DNA of 64,000 nt from Planctomycetota bacterium (GCA_029245865.1 JAQWOM010000024.1:1-64000), one strand, 5' to 3'. Shown: positions 33,945-42,432, counted from the first letter of the stretch. Made by a program: numbers and translations. Notes: generated by a model not told the origin, from the letters alone.

Positions 33945-35122
33945 ACGCCCGCAGCCGACTCTACGACGCACTCAAATCCGTCGACACACTCGCCGGGGCA
34001 TTCACGACCCGGTACCTCTGCAGTCCACGGCGCCCCATGCCAGCGGCCCCACAGGATGTCCTCGCCATCAGGCTCTGGGGGCTAGGGAACCTGGCGCTGC
34101 TCGCCCCACAGTTCCACGCAGCACGTGGATCCCACCGTGTGCGCCTGCTCACCCTCGAACGCAACGGCGACTTCGTCACGCAGCACACACCATGGATTAA
34201 GCCTCTCTTGCTGCCCGACCCCGCATCACTGCGCTTTGCCCCGCGCTTGGCACGCATCCTGAGAAACCTGCGGCGTGACTCACCCGAAGTGATCATCGAC
34301 TTCGAACAGTTCCTTCGATTGCCTCTCTGGGCCGTGCGCACGGCCACTGGAGCTCCGAGCGTTGGGCTGAACACTCCTGGGCAGGGCCGCCTTCCCCTTC
34401 TAGACCAAGTCGTTCCCTACGACCCGACACGACACGTCGCAGACACCTTTGCCGCGCTGTGGGATGCGGCGGGCCTCCCGGCTGCAAACGGCCCGGGCCC
34501 ATTGAACGTCGCCCCGAGCGCACTGCCGGCCTCGATCGCCGCCAAGCTCGACAGGAATTCAGCCCGCCGCCCCCTTGTCGTGTTGCATCCCGGATCCGGT
34601 GATCATTTCCCGGGCCGTCGCTGGCCCCCCGAACGCTTCGGCCAACTTGCTAGCCGGCTGGCACAACGCGCTTCTGCTCAAATTGTCATCACAGGCCTGC
34701 CCGACGAACGCCGCCTCATCCGGAGAGTTCGTGAGTCTCTCGGCTCCACAGCACACCTCGATCTCTCCGGCGAACTGGACACGAGCGGGTTGGTGGCCCT
34801 TCTGGCTCGCGCCAATCTCTTGATCACCAATGACACAGGACCTCTTCACCTCGCCGATGCAGTGGGAACCCTGGCTGTCGCCCTTTATGGCCCCAACACG
34901 CCACACCGTTACGGCCCCCGCAAAGCGGGGTCGCGCGCAGTCTTCGCAGACCTCCCGTGCAGCCCATGCCTGGACGACAGAAGCATGAAGCGATCGAAGT
35001 GCGAACATTTCGCATGCATGGAAGCTGTGAACGTCGACGTGGTCGAAAAGATCTCTCTCGAGCTTCTCGAACAGCAACTCCCTCACCCGCACCGGGAGAG
35101 CCTTCATGCTGTCAGTCGTTGA
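33941..35122 (+). CDS. Glycosyltransferase family 9 (heptosyltransferase-like)
   Basis: The product is 393 residues. The ATG overlaps the stop of the radical-SAM gene (ATGA). The N-terminal half has LAIRLWGLGNLALLAPQF, typical of ADP-heptose:LPS heptosyltransferases. The C-terminal half has VVLHPGSGDHFPGRRWPPERF and LITNDTGPLHLADAVG, the donor-binding signatures of GT9. The donor heptose could come from GmhA/GmhB at 49-50 kb. Its position between two radical-SAM genes is unusual for an LPS-core enzyme. GT9 membership is clear; the acceptor is unknown. Confidence 0.85.
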   Translation: MNARSRLYDALKSVDTLAGAFTTRYLCSPRRPMPAAPQDVLAIRLWGLGNLALLAPQFHAARGSHRVRLLTLERNGDFVTQHTPWIKPLLLPDPASLRFAPRLARILRNLRRDSPEVIIDFEQFLRLPLWAVRTATGAPSVGLNTPGQGRLPLLDQVVPYDPTRHVADTFAALWDAAGLPAANGPGPLNVAPSALPASIAAKLDRNSARRPLVVLHPGSGDHFPGRRWPPERFGQLASRLAQRASAQIVITGLPDERRLIRRVRESLGSTAHLDLSGELDTSGLVALLARANLLITNDTGPLHLADAVGTLAVALYGPNTPHRYGPRKAGSRAVFADLPCSPCLDDRSMKRSKCEHFACMEAVNVDVVEKISLELLEQQLPHPHRESLHAVSR

Positions 35123-36161
35123 AACGGCTCATCGATACATGGCGCTGGCACGCGCCGTCTTGCGGGCACGTCGCGCCGCTTATGATCCTTTCAAACTGAC
35201 CTGGATTCTGACCGAGGCATGCTCGCAGCGCTGCCAGACCTGCAATTTATGGGCCACGGATCCGCATTCCGGGCCCGATCTTCCCACCATTCAGAAGGTC
35301 CTCAAAGCCAACCCGCAAATCACCTGGCTCAACTTATCCGGTGGCGACATGGTCGAACGCCCCGATGCACCCAGCATCATGGAGGCTGTCACATCCGAGC
35401 TTCCCAACCTCGCGCTGCTCGACTTCCCCACTGCGGGGCAAGATCTCGAGGCCACACTTGCAGCCCTCGCCCCCGCTCTCGAGTCGGCCGTACCGCGCAT
35501 CTACGTGACCGTGAGCCTCGACGGGCCAGACGACATTCATGACACCGTACGCCGATCAAAAGGTTCCGCTGCGCGCGCACGCGCGACTCTCAGAAAGCTC
35601 CAGACCATTCGCAGAAAAGGCTTTTCTGCCGTGGCGGGCATGACGCTCTCGCGACATAACGTACCCGAGCAAATGCCTGCCGACCCCAGCAGCCTTTTGC
35701 CGAACCAGCTGCCACTGGACAGCATTCATCTCAACCTGGCCCACCACTCGTCCCACTACTACCGCAATCTTTCTGACGTCGCTCCTCCGGTCGAAAGCAC
35801 GCAGAGCCTCATCGAAGCCGTTGAATCCGGACGCAAGAAACGTTTCTCGCCACTGGCGTTCATGGAGGCTCGTTATTGGTCCATAGCCAAGAAATACCTG
35901 AAGAACGGCGACGTCGGAGGCCGGTGCGGTGCCCTCCGCGCCAGCGTCTATCTGGCAGCAGATCTCACCGTCTATCCGTGCTCCATCTTTGACCGCCCGC
36001 TGGGCAACTTGGCTGATGTCGGCTATTCACTCAGGCGCATCAACACTCTCGAAGAAGCTGCGCCCACCCTGGCCAAGGTCGATGCGCGCAGTTGCCCGGG
36101 CTGCTGGTCACCCTGCGAGGCCTTTCCCACCTTGCTTGTTGGCCTAGGAAACCCGCTGTGA
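35106..36161 (+). CDS. Radical SAM enzyme (second of two)
   Basis: The product is 351 residues. The cluster motif CSQRCQTC has Cys39, Cys43 and Cys46. TWLNLSGGDMVE corresponds to the 'GGE' SAM-binding loop, with Asp in place of Glu. IYVTVSLDGPDDIHDTVRR follows. Additional cysteines near the end (GGRCGALR, VYPCSIF, SCPGCWSPC) suggest an auxiliary SPASM-like site. It overlaps the GT9 gene by 17 nt and the next gene by 4 nt (GTGA). It is not a close copy of the first radical-SAM protein in this operon. The reaction is unknown; its neighbours suggest modification of a glycan or a glycosylated molecule. Confidence 0.85.
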   Translation: MLSVVETAHRYMALARAVLRARRAAYDPFKLTWILTEACSQRCQTCNLWATDPHSGPDLPTIQKVLKANPQITWLNLSGGDMVERPDAPSIMEAVTSELPNLALLDFPTAGQDLEATLAALAPALESAVPRIYVTVSLDGPDDIHDTVRRSKGSAARARATLRKLQTIRRKGFSAVAGMTLSRHNVPEQMPADPSSLLPNQLPLDSIHLNLAHHSSHYYRNLSDVAPPVESTQSLIEAVESGRKKRFSPLAFMEARYWSIAKKYLKNGDVGGRCGALRASVYLAADLTVYPCSIFDRPLGNLADVGYSLRRINTLEEAAPTLAKVDARSCPGCWSPCEAFPTLLVGLGNPL

Positions 36162-37897
36162 TCGGAAAGCTCGCGGCCCTGATCCTTCTTGCCATCCTGG
36201 CCCATGCTCTCAGCCTCTCCGGAGGCTTTGTTTACGACGACCATCGATTCGTCGAACAGAACCCGGCACTCGGCGAAGTGACCCTCGGGGATGCTGTGCT
36301 CGATGCGTCGACACACACCTCGGATCGCGACCGTGATGTCTACAGGCCCTTGCGCCTGATCAGCCATGCATGGGACGCCCGCCACTGGGGACTTGACCCA
36401 TTTGGCTTCCACGTGCACTCGCTCGTTCTCCACGTCCTCAACGTGATTCTGGCTTTTTTCGTGCTGCGCCACCTCCTCGCCCCCGAGGGCACCACGCCCG
36501 CCATCCTGGGAGCGGGGCTACTCGCCGTTCATCCACTGGGTGTTGAAGTGGTGGGATGGATTTCGAGTCGAGGCGATCTCTACGCGCTTGGCTTCGGGCT
36601 GCTCGCGCTGGGCCTCGCCACGGGTTGGTGGAAGAGTCGCGCCGCGCTGGTCGGTGCGGCTCTCGCGGCATTCCTCGCAACCATGGCCAAAGAGTCGGCA
36701 GCCATCCTGCCCGTGGTGGCCTGGCTGCATGGAGTCTTACTTCGACGAACGCCTCGCGACACCGGCCACTTCCGAAACCTGCGTGCAGGGCCCTGGGTGA
36801 TGCTTGTTGGAGTAGGCGCCTGCTTTGTCCTCAGACAGATTGCCGTGTCGGGCGCCTCGCCCGTGCAAACAGCACCCCATGGGGGCGATCTTCTTTCGCA
36901 GGCTGGCTGGGCACTCTTTGGACTCTCCCGCACGCTGGGCGCGCTTGTGTTTCCTACCGGCCTGTCCGTGGAATACCCCCAAGACACCTGGGCCCTTGAT
37001 CCGCTCCCGATCTGGCTCCGCCCCACCACCCTGCTCGGCTTGCTGGCAATTGTGACCCCCTTTGCCTTCGCGCGACGGGGACATCCACGCGCCGCCTTTT
37101 TGAGTGCCTGGGTGTTGCTTGCCTACCTCCCCTCCAGCAGCTTGCTGGTCACTTTGCGCGAACTCGTCAATGACCGGGCCGCCTACCCGATGCTGCCTGC
37201 CGCAGGAGCTTTGCTGGGTCTCGCCTGCAGAGGTCGCCGTCCACTGGCCTGGTGCCTCTTGCTCTGCCTTGGCCTCCCGCTCGCCCTCGCATCAAGTGCA
37301 CGCTCCACGGTCTTCCGAAATGACAAAACACTCTGGACCGACGTCCTCGTGCACCACCAGGACTCCGTACGCGCTCATCTTGGCCTTGCCGAACTCGCAA
37401 CCGAGGAGCCAAGTCAACGCTTCCACCTCACCCGAGCAGCGGAGAACAGCAGACCCGGCAGCAAACTTCAGGCGATTGCCATGTCCCGGCTCGGCGAACA
37501 TCTCTTGCTTCAGACAAACGACCCACCGCAGGCCATCCCCGTCCTTGAACAGGCCTGGGCAGCCAGCAAGCACTGGGAAGGCCGCGATCGAACAGCACCA
37601 AAGTCACGCGCACTCGCCGCAGCACTCGCCCAAGCGCTCGAAGAGGTGGGCCGCTCGAACGAAGCCGAAGTCGTACTCTCCACAGCGATCAGCGAGGCTC
37701 CCGAACCCACGATGCTGCTCGTCAAGCGAGTTCAGATCCGCCTTGTACGAGCACTTCGGTCTGGCGACGCGTCCGACGTGACGGACCTCATGGAGAGCAT
37801 CGAGGATGCCGAACGCAGAGCGCCCAACCATCCACTTGTTCAGCCTCTTCGAGAACTGGCACGCCAACGACTCGGAGAGTCGGCGCTCGAACGCTGA
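36158..37897 (+). CDS. TMTC-like membrane glycosyltransferase with C-terminal repeats
   Basis: The product is 579 residues from a GTG start overlapping the radical-SAM stop. About nine or ten membrane helices fill residues 1-390. The first loop reads GGFVYDDHRFVEQNPAL, which matches the conserved 'YDD' acidic loop of GT-C O-mannosyltransferases of the TMTC/DUF1736 kind. HPLGVEVVGWISSRGDLYA also fits that family. The remaining ~180 residues are TPR-like (RAHLGLAELATEEPSQRFH, ALAQALEEVGRSNEAEVVL). TMTC enzymes transfer sugars from lipid-linked donors outside the cytoplasm. It is the last gene of the operon. Confidence 0.8.
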   Translation: MIGKLAALILLAILAHALSLSGGFVYDDHRFVEQNPALGEVTLGDAVLDASTHTSDRDRDVYRPLRLISHAWDARHWGLDPFGFHVHSLVLHVLNVILAFFVLRHLLAPEGTTPAILGAGLLAVHPLGVEVVGWISSRGDLYALGFGLLALGLATGWWKSRAALVGAALAAFLATMAKESAAILPVVAWLHGVLLRRTPRDTGHFRNLRAGPWVMLVGVGACFVLRQIAVSGASPVQTAPHGGDLLSQAGWALFGLSRTLGALVFPTGLSVEYPQDTWALDPLPIWLRPTTLLGLLAIVTPFAFARRGHPRAAFLSAWVLLAYLPSSSLLVTLRELVNDRAAYPMLPAAGALLGLACRGRRPLAWCLLLCLGLPLALASSARSTVFRNDKTLWTDVLVHHQDSVRAHLGLAELATEEPSQRFHLTRAAENSRPGSKLQAIAMSRLGEHLLLQTNDPPQAIPVLEQAWAASKHWEGRDRTAPKSRALAAALAQALEEVGRSNEAEVVLSTAISEAPEPTMLLVKRVQIRLVRALRSGDASDVTDLMESIEDAERRAPNHPLVQPLRELARQRLGESALER

Positions 37898-37942
37898 GCG
37901 CCCCTTGCCCGGTCTAGACCTTCAACCGGGCCTGGCGGGGCG
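37898..37942. terminator. Long two-part hairpin between convergent genes
   Basis: GCCCGGT (37907-37913) and ACCGGGC (37925-37931) form a perfect 7-bp stem. It is flanked by CGCCCC (37899-37904) and GGGGCG (37937-37942), a second 6-bp stem with a small internal loop. It starts right after the operon stop and fills the 47-nt gap between convergent genes, so it is a likely bidirectional terminator, though without a U-tract. Confidence 0.6.
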
Positions 37943-37944
37943 AA

Positions 37945-38526
37945 TCAGCCGTCGGTCGTCTCAGGCGGGCTCTCGGCCGAGCCGGGCGCGTCGTTCGCAC
38001 TCTTGCTTCCGCCGCCACCCTCGTTGGGATTGACCACCTTCTTCTGGGTGCCTGGCCGCTTGCCACCCAGCGTGATGGGTGTCTGGCCCTTGGGCAACTT
38101 ACGCATGGTCGGCTGTGCAGCCGCGTTCTTCGGCGTCTTCATATCCCTCAGAAGCGGAACAGCCGCCCGCTTCTTGTATGTGGCCTTCATGTAGAGCGGC
38201 TCGCCGTAGCGCCCCACTCCTTCGATCAACTCAGGGTGGACCAGCATGGGTGTGCCACCATCATCGATCACCTTGATTGCGCCGTTCTTGAGGACCTTTC
38301 CGGTCCGCTTGTACTCTTCGAGTTCCTCCCGGGCATCTGCAAGATTCTTGGCCAATTTGCGTTCGTGGGGAGTGATCTGCATCACCTTGGGCGTCTTCTG
38401 AACTGGGGCCGCCACCACAGCCGGATCGGCTTCGATACGTGAGTCGCCGGTGGCCATGTAGGCAACACCGCCAATCAAACCTGCGATTCCAAACAAGACA
38501 ACGGCCGAGAGCGGAGAGTTTTTCAC
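37945..38526 (-). CDS. Membrane-anchored protein with disordered tail, function unknown
   Basis: The product is 193 residues with one N-terminal membrane helix (SAVVLFGIAGLIGGVAYMA). A charged helix (ERKLAKNLADAREELEEYKRT) and a segment IKVIDDGGTPMLVHPELIEG follow. The last ~70 residues are Pro-, Lys-, Gly- and Ser-rich (LGGKRPGTQKKVVNPNEGGGG) and likely disordered. I do not recognise a family. It is convergent with the radical-SAM operon and divergent from the DUF1573 gene. It should sit in the inner membrane with most of the chain outside the cytoplasm, but orientation is inferred. Confidence 0.65.
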   Translation of the reverse strand: MKNSPLSAVVLFGIAGLIGGVAYMATGDSRIEADPAVVAAPVQKTPKVMQITPHERKLAKNLADAREELEEYKRTGKVLKNGAIKVIDDGGTPMLVHPELIEGVGRYGEPLYMKATYKKRAAVPLLRDMKTPKNAAAQPTMRKLPKGQTPITLGGKRPGTQKKVVNPNEGGGGSKSANDAPGSAESPPETTDG

Positions 38527-38721
38527 GAGAGAAGCACCTCGTCAGGCAATCAAGAGTTCAAGGATTCAAGCAATGGGCGGGGCAAGCAAGCAATCATCGG
38601 GCTGCGATTTGCCCCTCGAGAGGGATAATCAGTCGAAGTATACCACCGACCTGACTCAGCGGCCTTTTCGGGGAAACCCTGAAGCCCCCTGGACATGTCG
38701 GGAAACCGGATCCGTCACGTT

Positions 38722-38739
38722 GGTACGATGGCACGTACC
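38722..38739. promoter_or_regulatory. Dyad upstream of the DUF1573 gene, possible operator
   Basis: GGTACG (38722-38727) and CGTACC (38734-38739) form a perfect 6-bp inverted repeat with a 6-nt gap, about 38 nt before the DUF1573 start codon. It is in the right place for a repressor or activator site. The rest of 38527-38776 contains no gene that I can see. Confidence 0.4.
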
Positions 38740-38776
38740 TTTCTGACAGGCCGAAAAGATCACAATTCAGCGACTT

Positions 38777-39919
38777 ATGGAGCCCTCCCGCATGTCCACC
38801 CCATTGCTCAGTGCCCTCACTCTCTGGGCGGCTCCATTTTTCCTGGTGACCACCCTGGTGGCCGCCCAGGAGGCCCCGATCACCGGTCCCGCCGCACCGA
38901 AGGCCTCTGGCAAACCCCATCTGACTGCCGAGCCGTCCCACGTGGAATTTGGAGACGCTTTTCAGGGTGAACTTCTGAACCAGGAGGTGGTGGTTCGCAA
39001 CTCGGGAACGGGAAACTTTCCACTCGCGACGATTCAAACCAGTTGTGGTTGCACCGCCGCTCGCATCATTGGCCCCGACGGCACCGAGTACCCCACTCGG
39101 GGACCAGGCAACGAGCCCATCCTCGTCTTGCACCCTGATGAAGAGATGAAGGTCATGGTGGAGTTCAACACCGCGGGCAAGAGTGGCGATGTCAGCCAGA
39201 GCATGAAACTGCACCCAGCCGACCCGAGTCTTGAGCCACTCGAAGTCGACGTACACATCCGAGTGACGAAAGCCCTTCAGGTCACACCCGCCTGGCTCAA
39301 CCTCAACAAGATTCCCAAGACGGGACCGCTGGAAGAAATCGTCCTCGTTGAGTCTGTCGAGATCGGGGACTGGGACATCACCGGATTCAAGAATCAGACC
39401 GAAGGCATTCCCCTTCCAGACTGGATGCAGTTCGAAGTTCTCGACCAGGAGGGATCGCGGCGCCGCGTCCGCGTGAGCCTCGGCAACGACCGGCCTGTCG
39501 GAGCGATTTCGACTCGCGTGGCCATTCAGATTGACCATGAGCGCATCAAGCAAGTTGACTTCGCCGTATCAGCCATCGTTGAGCCCAACGTCAGCTTCAA
39601 CACGGAAAGCAGCTCGTTTCAAGACAGCGTGAATTTCGAGCATGTGAATGCGGATGACAAAGTCACGCGCACGATCAAAGTCCTCAACAAGGACCCGAGT
39701 GTTCCGTACATGCTCGAAGGCGTCGACATCCTCACCAGCCAGAAGGATTTCTTCGAAACGGAGATACGAACTCTTGACGAGGGAGTCTCCTACGAGATTG
39801 ACATCACCGTAGATGGCGCCATTGGAGCGCCGTTTTTCCGTGGGAGTCTCGTGCTAAGGGCAGAGCACCCTGACCTGCCGAGCAAGATGATTCCGTTCCA
39901 CGGCTGGGTGCAAAAGTAG
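38777..39919 (+). CDS. Secreted DUF1573-domain protein
   Basis: The product is 380 residues; the ATG at 38792 would also give the signal peptide (LSALTLWAAPFFLVTTLVAA). The DUF1573 hallmark appears after it: VEFGDAFQGELLNQEVVVRNSGTG then TIQTSCGCTAARI, with the conserved Cys-Gly-Cys. The rest is beta-rich, with Ig-like repeats (LSLNKIPKTG-type strands, VGAISTRVAIQIDHERIKQ, EDVE). Such proteins are common in Planctomycetota and Bacteroidota and probably bind other envelope components. The sulfatase-like gene begins 5 nt later, so the two are one operon. Confidence 0.82.
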   Translation: MEPSRMSTPLLSALTLWAAPFFLVTTLVAAQEAPITGPAAPKASGKPHLTAEPSHVEFGDAFQGELLNQEVVVRNSGTGNFPLATIQTSCGCTAARIIGPDGTEYPTRGPGNEPILVLHPDEEMKVMVEFNTAGKSGDVSQSMKLHPADPSLEPLEVDVHIRVTKALQVTPAWLNLNKIPKTGPLEEIVLVESVEIGDWDITGFKNQTEGIPLPDWMQFEVLDQEGSRRRVRVSLGNDRPVGAISTRVAIQIDHERIKQVDFAVSAIVEPNVSFNTESSSFQDSVNFEHVNADDKVTRTIKVLNKDPSVPYMLEGVDILTSQKDFFETEIRTLDEGVSYEIDITVDGAIGAPFFRGSLVLRAEHPDLPSKMIPFHGWVQK

Positions 39920-39924
39920 CCAGC

Positions 39925-41532
39925 GTGAAGGTGGAATCTGAGCAAACCTCACCCGAAGCCACACACTCGGGCTTCTCGTCGAGCTTGCTGGCGGTTGTGA
40001 TTGGCGTCGCAGTCCTGGCTGCAGGCTGGTATCTCTCCAAAGAGCAAAAGATGACGATTCTCGTGGTGTCGCTCGACACCACGCGCTGGGATCACCTCAC
40101 GGCCTACGGCTACGACAAACAAACCACTCCGACCCTGGCCCGCCTTGCGGAAGAGGGGACGCGATTTACGAACGCTCGGTCGACCACGTCCTGGACTCTT
40201 CCCTCGCACATGTCCCTGTTCACCGGACTGCCAGCGGACGTACACAACGTCACCATCGACTTCCAGGTTCTCGACACCGGGCGTCGCACGATGGGGCAAG
40301 TCTTCCAGGACAATGGATTCCACACGGTTGGAATCTATTCGGCTCCCTACCTCCACGGCCGATTCGGGTTTGACCGAGGCATGGACTTTTACGAATCCGC
40401 CACCCGGCTGCCCATGGTGTATGACCTCCCACCGGAGCAGATGTCCCGCAAAGAACGCATGGAGCAACTCGAGTTCGCATCTCACCGAGAAGTCACGAGC
40501 ACTCGGGTTCGTAATCGCGCTCTACAATCGATCAAAAACCAGGAAACGCGCCCCAAAGCGTTCATGTTCCTGCACTTCTTCGACCCTCACTATGACTACA
40601 TGGCACCGCCCGAGATTTCACAGAAGTTTGTGGATCCCGGATACAGGGGGCCGGTCAACGGTGAAGGCGTGACGGGAATCCCCAGCGGGATTCCAAAGAA
40701 AGACATGGCGCAACTCATGGCCCTCTATGACGCCGAGATTCGCTTCGTTGACGAGAATCTGAACACGGTGTTGCAGTCACTCGAAGACTCGGGGCGCATC
40801 GGCTCGACAGTCGTGGTCGTCACCGCTGACCACGGCGAAGAATTCTTCGAGGATGGAAAGATCGGACACCGCATGGGGCTCCGCGAGGAGGTCATCCGAG
40901 TCCCTCTCATTTTCTGGGGACCTGGAATCATTCCGGAAGGCCAGGTCATCGACGACGAGGTCGCTCTCTACGACATCCTCCCGACCCTCATGGACTACGC
41001 CGGCATCCCCGACGACCCCCTGGTCTACGGCCGCAGCCTCCGACCGCTCATCGACGGCGACTCGCTCGCAAAGCGCCCGTCGCATTCTGCGCTGACCTTC
41101 CTTCACCGCGAGGGCCCCGACTACTACACCCGTCATGATGCCATTGTGTACGAAGGCATGAAGTATGTGCGCCGGGTGCGAGTCCCCTGGTCGCCGGACA
41201 ATCCGACCATGATCACCAACCCGCCCGATCTCGACTCCACGGAGGTCGAGATTTATGACCTGGCTGCAGACCCTGGCGAGCAGCACAATCTGTACTCCCT
41301 TCGCGGCCAGGATCCACGCGTCGAAGGCATCATCCGCGAGTTCGAAGCCGAGACCACGCGTCAGTTGAACGCGCTGCAGACATTCAGCCCCGAAGGCATG
41401 CCGGCCTCGGATGGATTTCAGCCCGAGAGCTACGAGCAACACCTGGAGATTCTCAGGGGGCTCGGCTACCTCTCCCCTGTCGAAGAGGCAACAGACGAAA
41501 GCTCACAGGAAGAGCCCGCCAGCGCTCGCTAA
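39925..41532 (+). CDS. Membrane-anchored sulfatase-fold hydrolase with Thr at the nucleophile site
   Basis: The product is 535 residues from a GTG start. One membrane helix lies near residues 21-38 (LLAVVIGVAVLAAGWYL). The alkaline-phosphatase/sulfatase fold is clear: VVSLDTTRWDHLTAYGY (Asp51 metal ligand), TSWTLPSHMSLFTGLPADVHNV, VVVTADHGEEFFEDGKIGHRMGL and GRSLRPLIDG. In FGly sulfatases the nucleophile motif is C-x-P-x-R; here it is Thr91-Leu-Pro-Ser-His95. Neither Cys nor Ser is at the key place, so it may instead be a Thr-nucleophile phosphatase or phosphodiesterase of the same superfamily. It is paired with the DUF1573 gene. Confidence 0.85.
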   Translation: MKVESEQTSPEATHSGFSSSLLAVVIGVAVLAAGWYLSKEQKMTILVVSLDTTRWDHLTAYGYDKQTTPTLARLAEEGTRFTNARSTTSWTLPSHMSLFTGLPADVHNVTIDFQVLDTGRRTMGQVFQDNGFHTVGIYSAPYLHGRFGFDRGMDFYESATRLPMVYDLPPEQMSRKERMEQLEFASHREVTSTRVRNRALQSIKNQETRPKAFMFLHFFDPHYDYMAPPEISQKFVDPGYRGPVNGEGVTGIPSGIPKKDMAQLMALYDAEIRFVDENLNTVLQSLEDSGRIGSTVVVVTADHGEEFFEDGKIGHRMGLREEVIRVPLIFWGPGIIPEGQVIDDEVALYDILPTLMDYAGIPDDPLVYGRSLRPLIDGDSLAKRPSHSALTFLHREGPDYYTRHDAIVYEGMKYVRRVRVPWSPDNPTMITNPPDLDSTEVEIYDLAADPGEQHNLYSLRGQDPRVEGIIREFEAETTRQLNALQTFSPEGMPASDGFQPESYEQHLEILRGLGYLSPVEEATDESSQEEPASAR

Positions 41533-41571
41533 AATTATCTCGCCGGTGACTCGACCTGCGTTTACCCAGCG

Positions 41572-42081
41572 TCAGTCAGAGAGCTTGACCGAATCACCGC
41601 CACGCGAAATGACCTCGCCCAGCGCCAGTTCAGCTTGCTTCAGCACGCTGTCAAAAAAGATGGACTCATCTCCATCTTGAGTCGAAACGCCCACGCTGAC
41701 ACTGACCGGGTGCCTTCGATCATCAACATTGACGTCGAGCTTGGAGACGCGATCGTGCAGGCGCTGAGCCAAGAGAGTGGCTCCGGCTGCATCCGTGTGA
41801 GGAAGCACGACGACAAACCGCTCGCCGAGACGGCCCACAAAATCGCAACTACGGGAGTGACGGTTCAAAAGATCGGCCACCGAATCTTCAATGCGATCTC
41901 GAACATCAGCACCGTGAAGGTCACCTAATCCACCGAGTCGGTCGATCTCCAGCAGAATGCATGACAACTCGTACTGATAGCGGCGAGCTCGCGAAAACTC
42001 GATTTTCAGCAGGTGCAGAATCTGGGTGTACGAGAAAAGTCCCGTGCCCGCGTCGTTGTCTTTCACTCGCTCGTCTCTCAC
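41572..42081 (-). CDS. Degenerate GGDEF-domain protein
   Basis: The product is about 169 residues from the GTG at 42081. The frame stays open to 42216, but that part overlaps a strong terminator hairpin, so the later start is preferred. The diguanylate-cyclase fold is recognisable: LKIEFSRARRYQYELSCILLEID, then DFVGRLGERFVVVLPHTDAAG and VSVSVGVSTQDGD. The GGDEF motif reads LGERF: the catalytic Glu is replaced by Arg and the first Gly by Leu. It is therefore unlikely to make c-di-GMP, and may bind GTP or act as a partner. No receiver or sensor domain is visible at the N terminus. Confidence 0.75.
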   Translation of the reverse strand: MRDERVKDNDAGTGLFSYTQILHLLKIEFSRARRYQYELSCILLEIDRLGGLGDLHGADVRDRIEDSVADLLNRHSRSCDFVGRLGERFVVVLPHTDAAGATLLAQRLHDRVSKLDVNVDDRRHPVSVSVGVSTQDGDESIFFDSVLKQAELALGEVISRGGDSVKLSD

Positions 42082-42178
42082 AACCTGACTATCGTCCGTA
42101 GGAGCCGCTCGCTGAAGACCAAGCCCCCTGTATCGGATGCGCAGCCATTGTCCTGAGCGGACACATGCGAACAGGCAT

Positions 42179-42218
42179 AAAAAAAGTTGGTCCTGCCCGT
42201 TTCCGGACAGGACCAACT
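42179..42218 (-). terminator. Strong intrinsic terminator, minus strand
   Basis: AGTTGGTCCTG and CAGGACCAACT (42185-42195 and 42208-42218) form a perfect 11-bp stem, with three more inner base pairs after one mismatch. On the minus strand the stem is followed by seven T residues (A7 at 42179-42185 on the plus strand, one of them in the stem). This is the clearest rho-independent terminator in the window. It lies over 300 nt past the nearest upstream gene stop. Confidence 0.85.
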
Positions 42219-42336
42219 GGATCAGTTCGGTGGCCTATAGGGCTGGAGATGGCGGTTGGGGAGGGGAAAAACGGCTCTAGCCCCACGAGCCACCCACGTC
42301 ATTTCGATCGTGAGTCAAGCCATAGCCGACTCGGGG
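42179..42336 (-). ncRNA. Candidate small structured RNA (~155 nt)
   Basis: Between the promoter-like boxes at 42343-42371 and the strong terminator at 42179-42218 there is about 155 nt with no credible reading frame. It can fold: GGTGGC/GCCACC (42229-42234 with 42289-42294) encloses GGGCT/AGCCC (42240-42244 with 42279-42283). A terminator ~330 nt beyond the preceding gene stop, with its own upstream promoter, is what an independent sRNA would look like. It does not resemble 6S, SRP RNA or tmRNA by eye. Existence is inferred; no expression evidence is available. Confidence 0.5.
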
Positions 42337-42342
42337 ACACAC

Positions 42343-42371
42343 ATCTTGCGTCATGCAACAGGGGCTGTCAA
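42343..42371 (-). promoter_or_regulatory. Candidate promoter of the small RNA
   Basis: On the minus strand a perfect -35 TTGACA (42371-42366) is followed after 17 nt by CAAGAT (42348-42343), a weak -10 matching the consensus at three positions. It would start transcription near 42336, in front of the structured region and terminator. Confidence 0.45.
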
Positions 42372-42432
42372 CTCGCCCACATTCTTTCTACAGGCTATCC
42401 ACAAAGTGTTCAAAACCTTTCGGGTGGGGTCG

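Noticed and set aside
42267-42291. GGCTC/GAGCC hairpin followed by T5 on the minus strand inside the small-RNA candidate
   Set aside because: The 5-bp stem with a 9-nt loop is weak and would cut the RNA short before the much stronger terminator; it was not called as a separate terminator.
42396-42404. CTATCCACA close to a DnaA box
   Set aside because: Only one near-match was seen, with no AT-rich unwinding region or replication gene nearby, so an origin is not supported.
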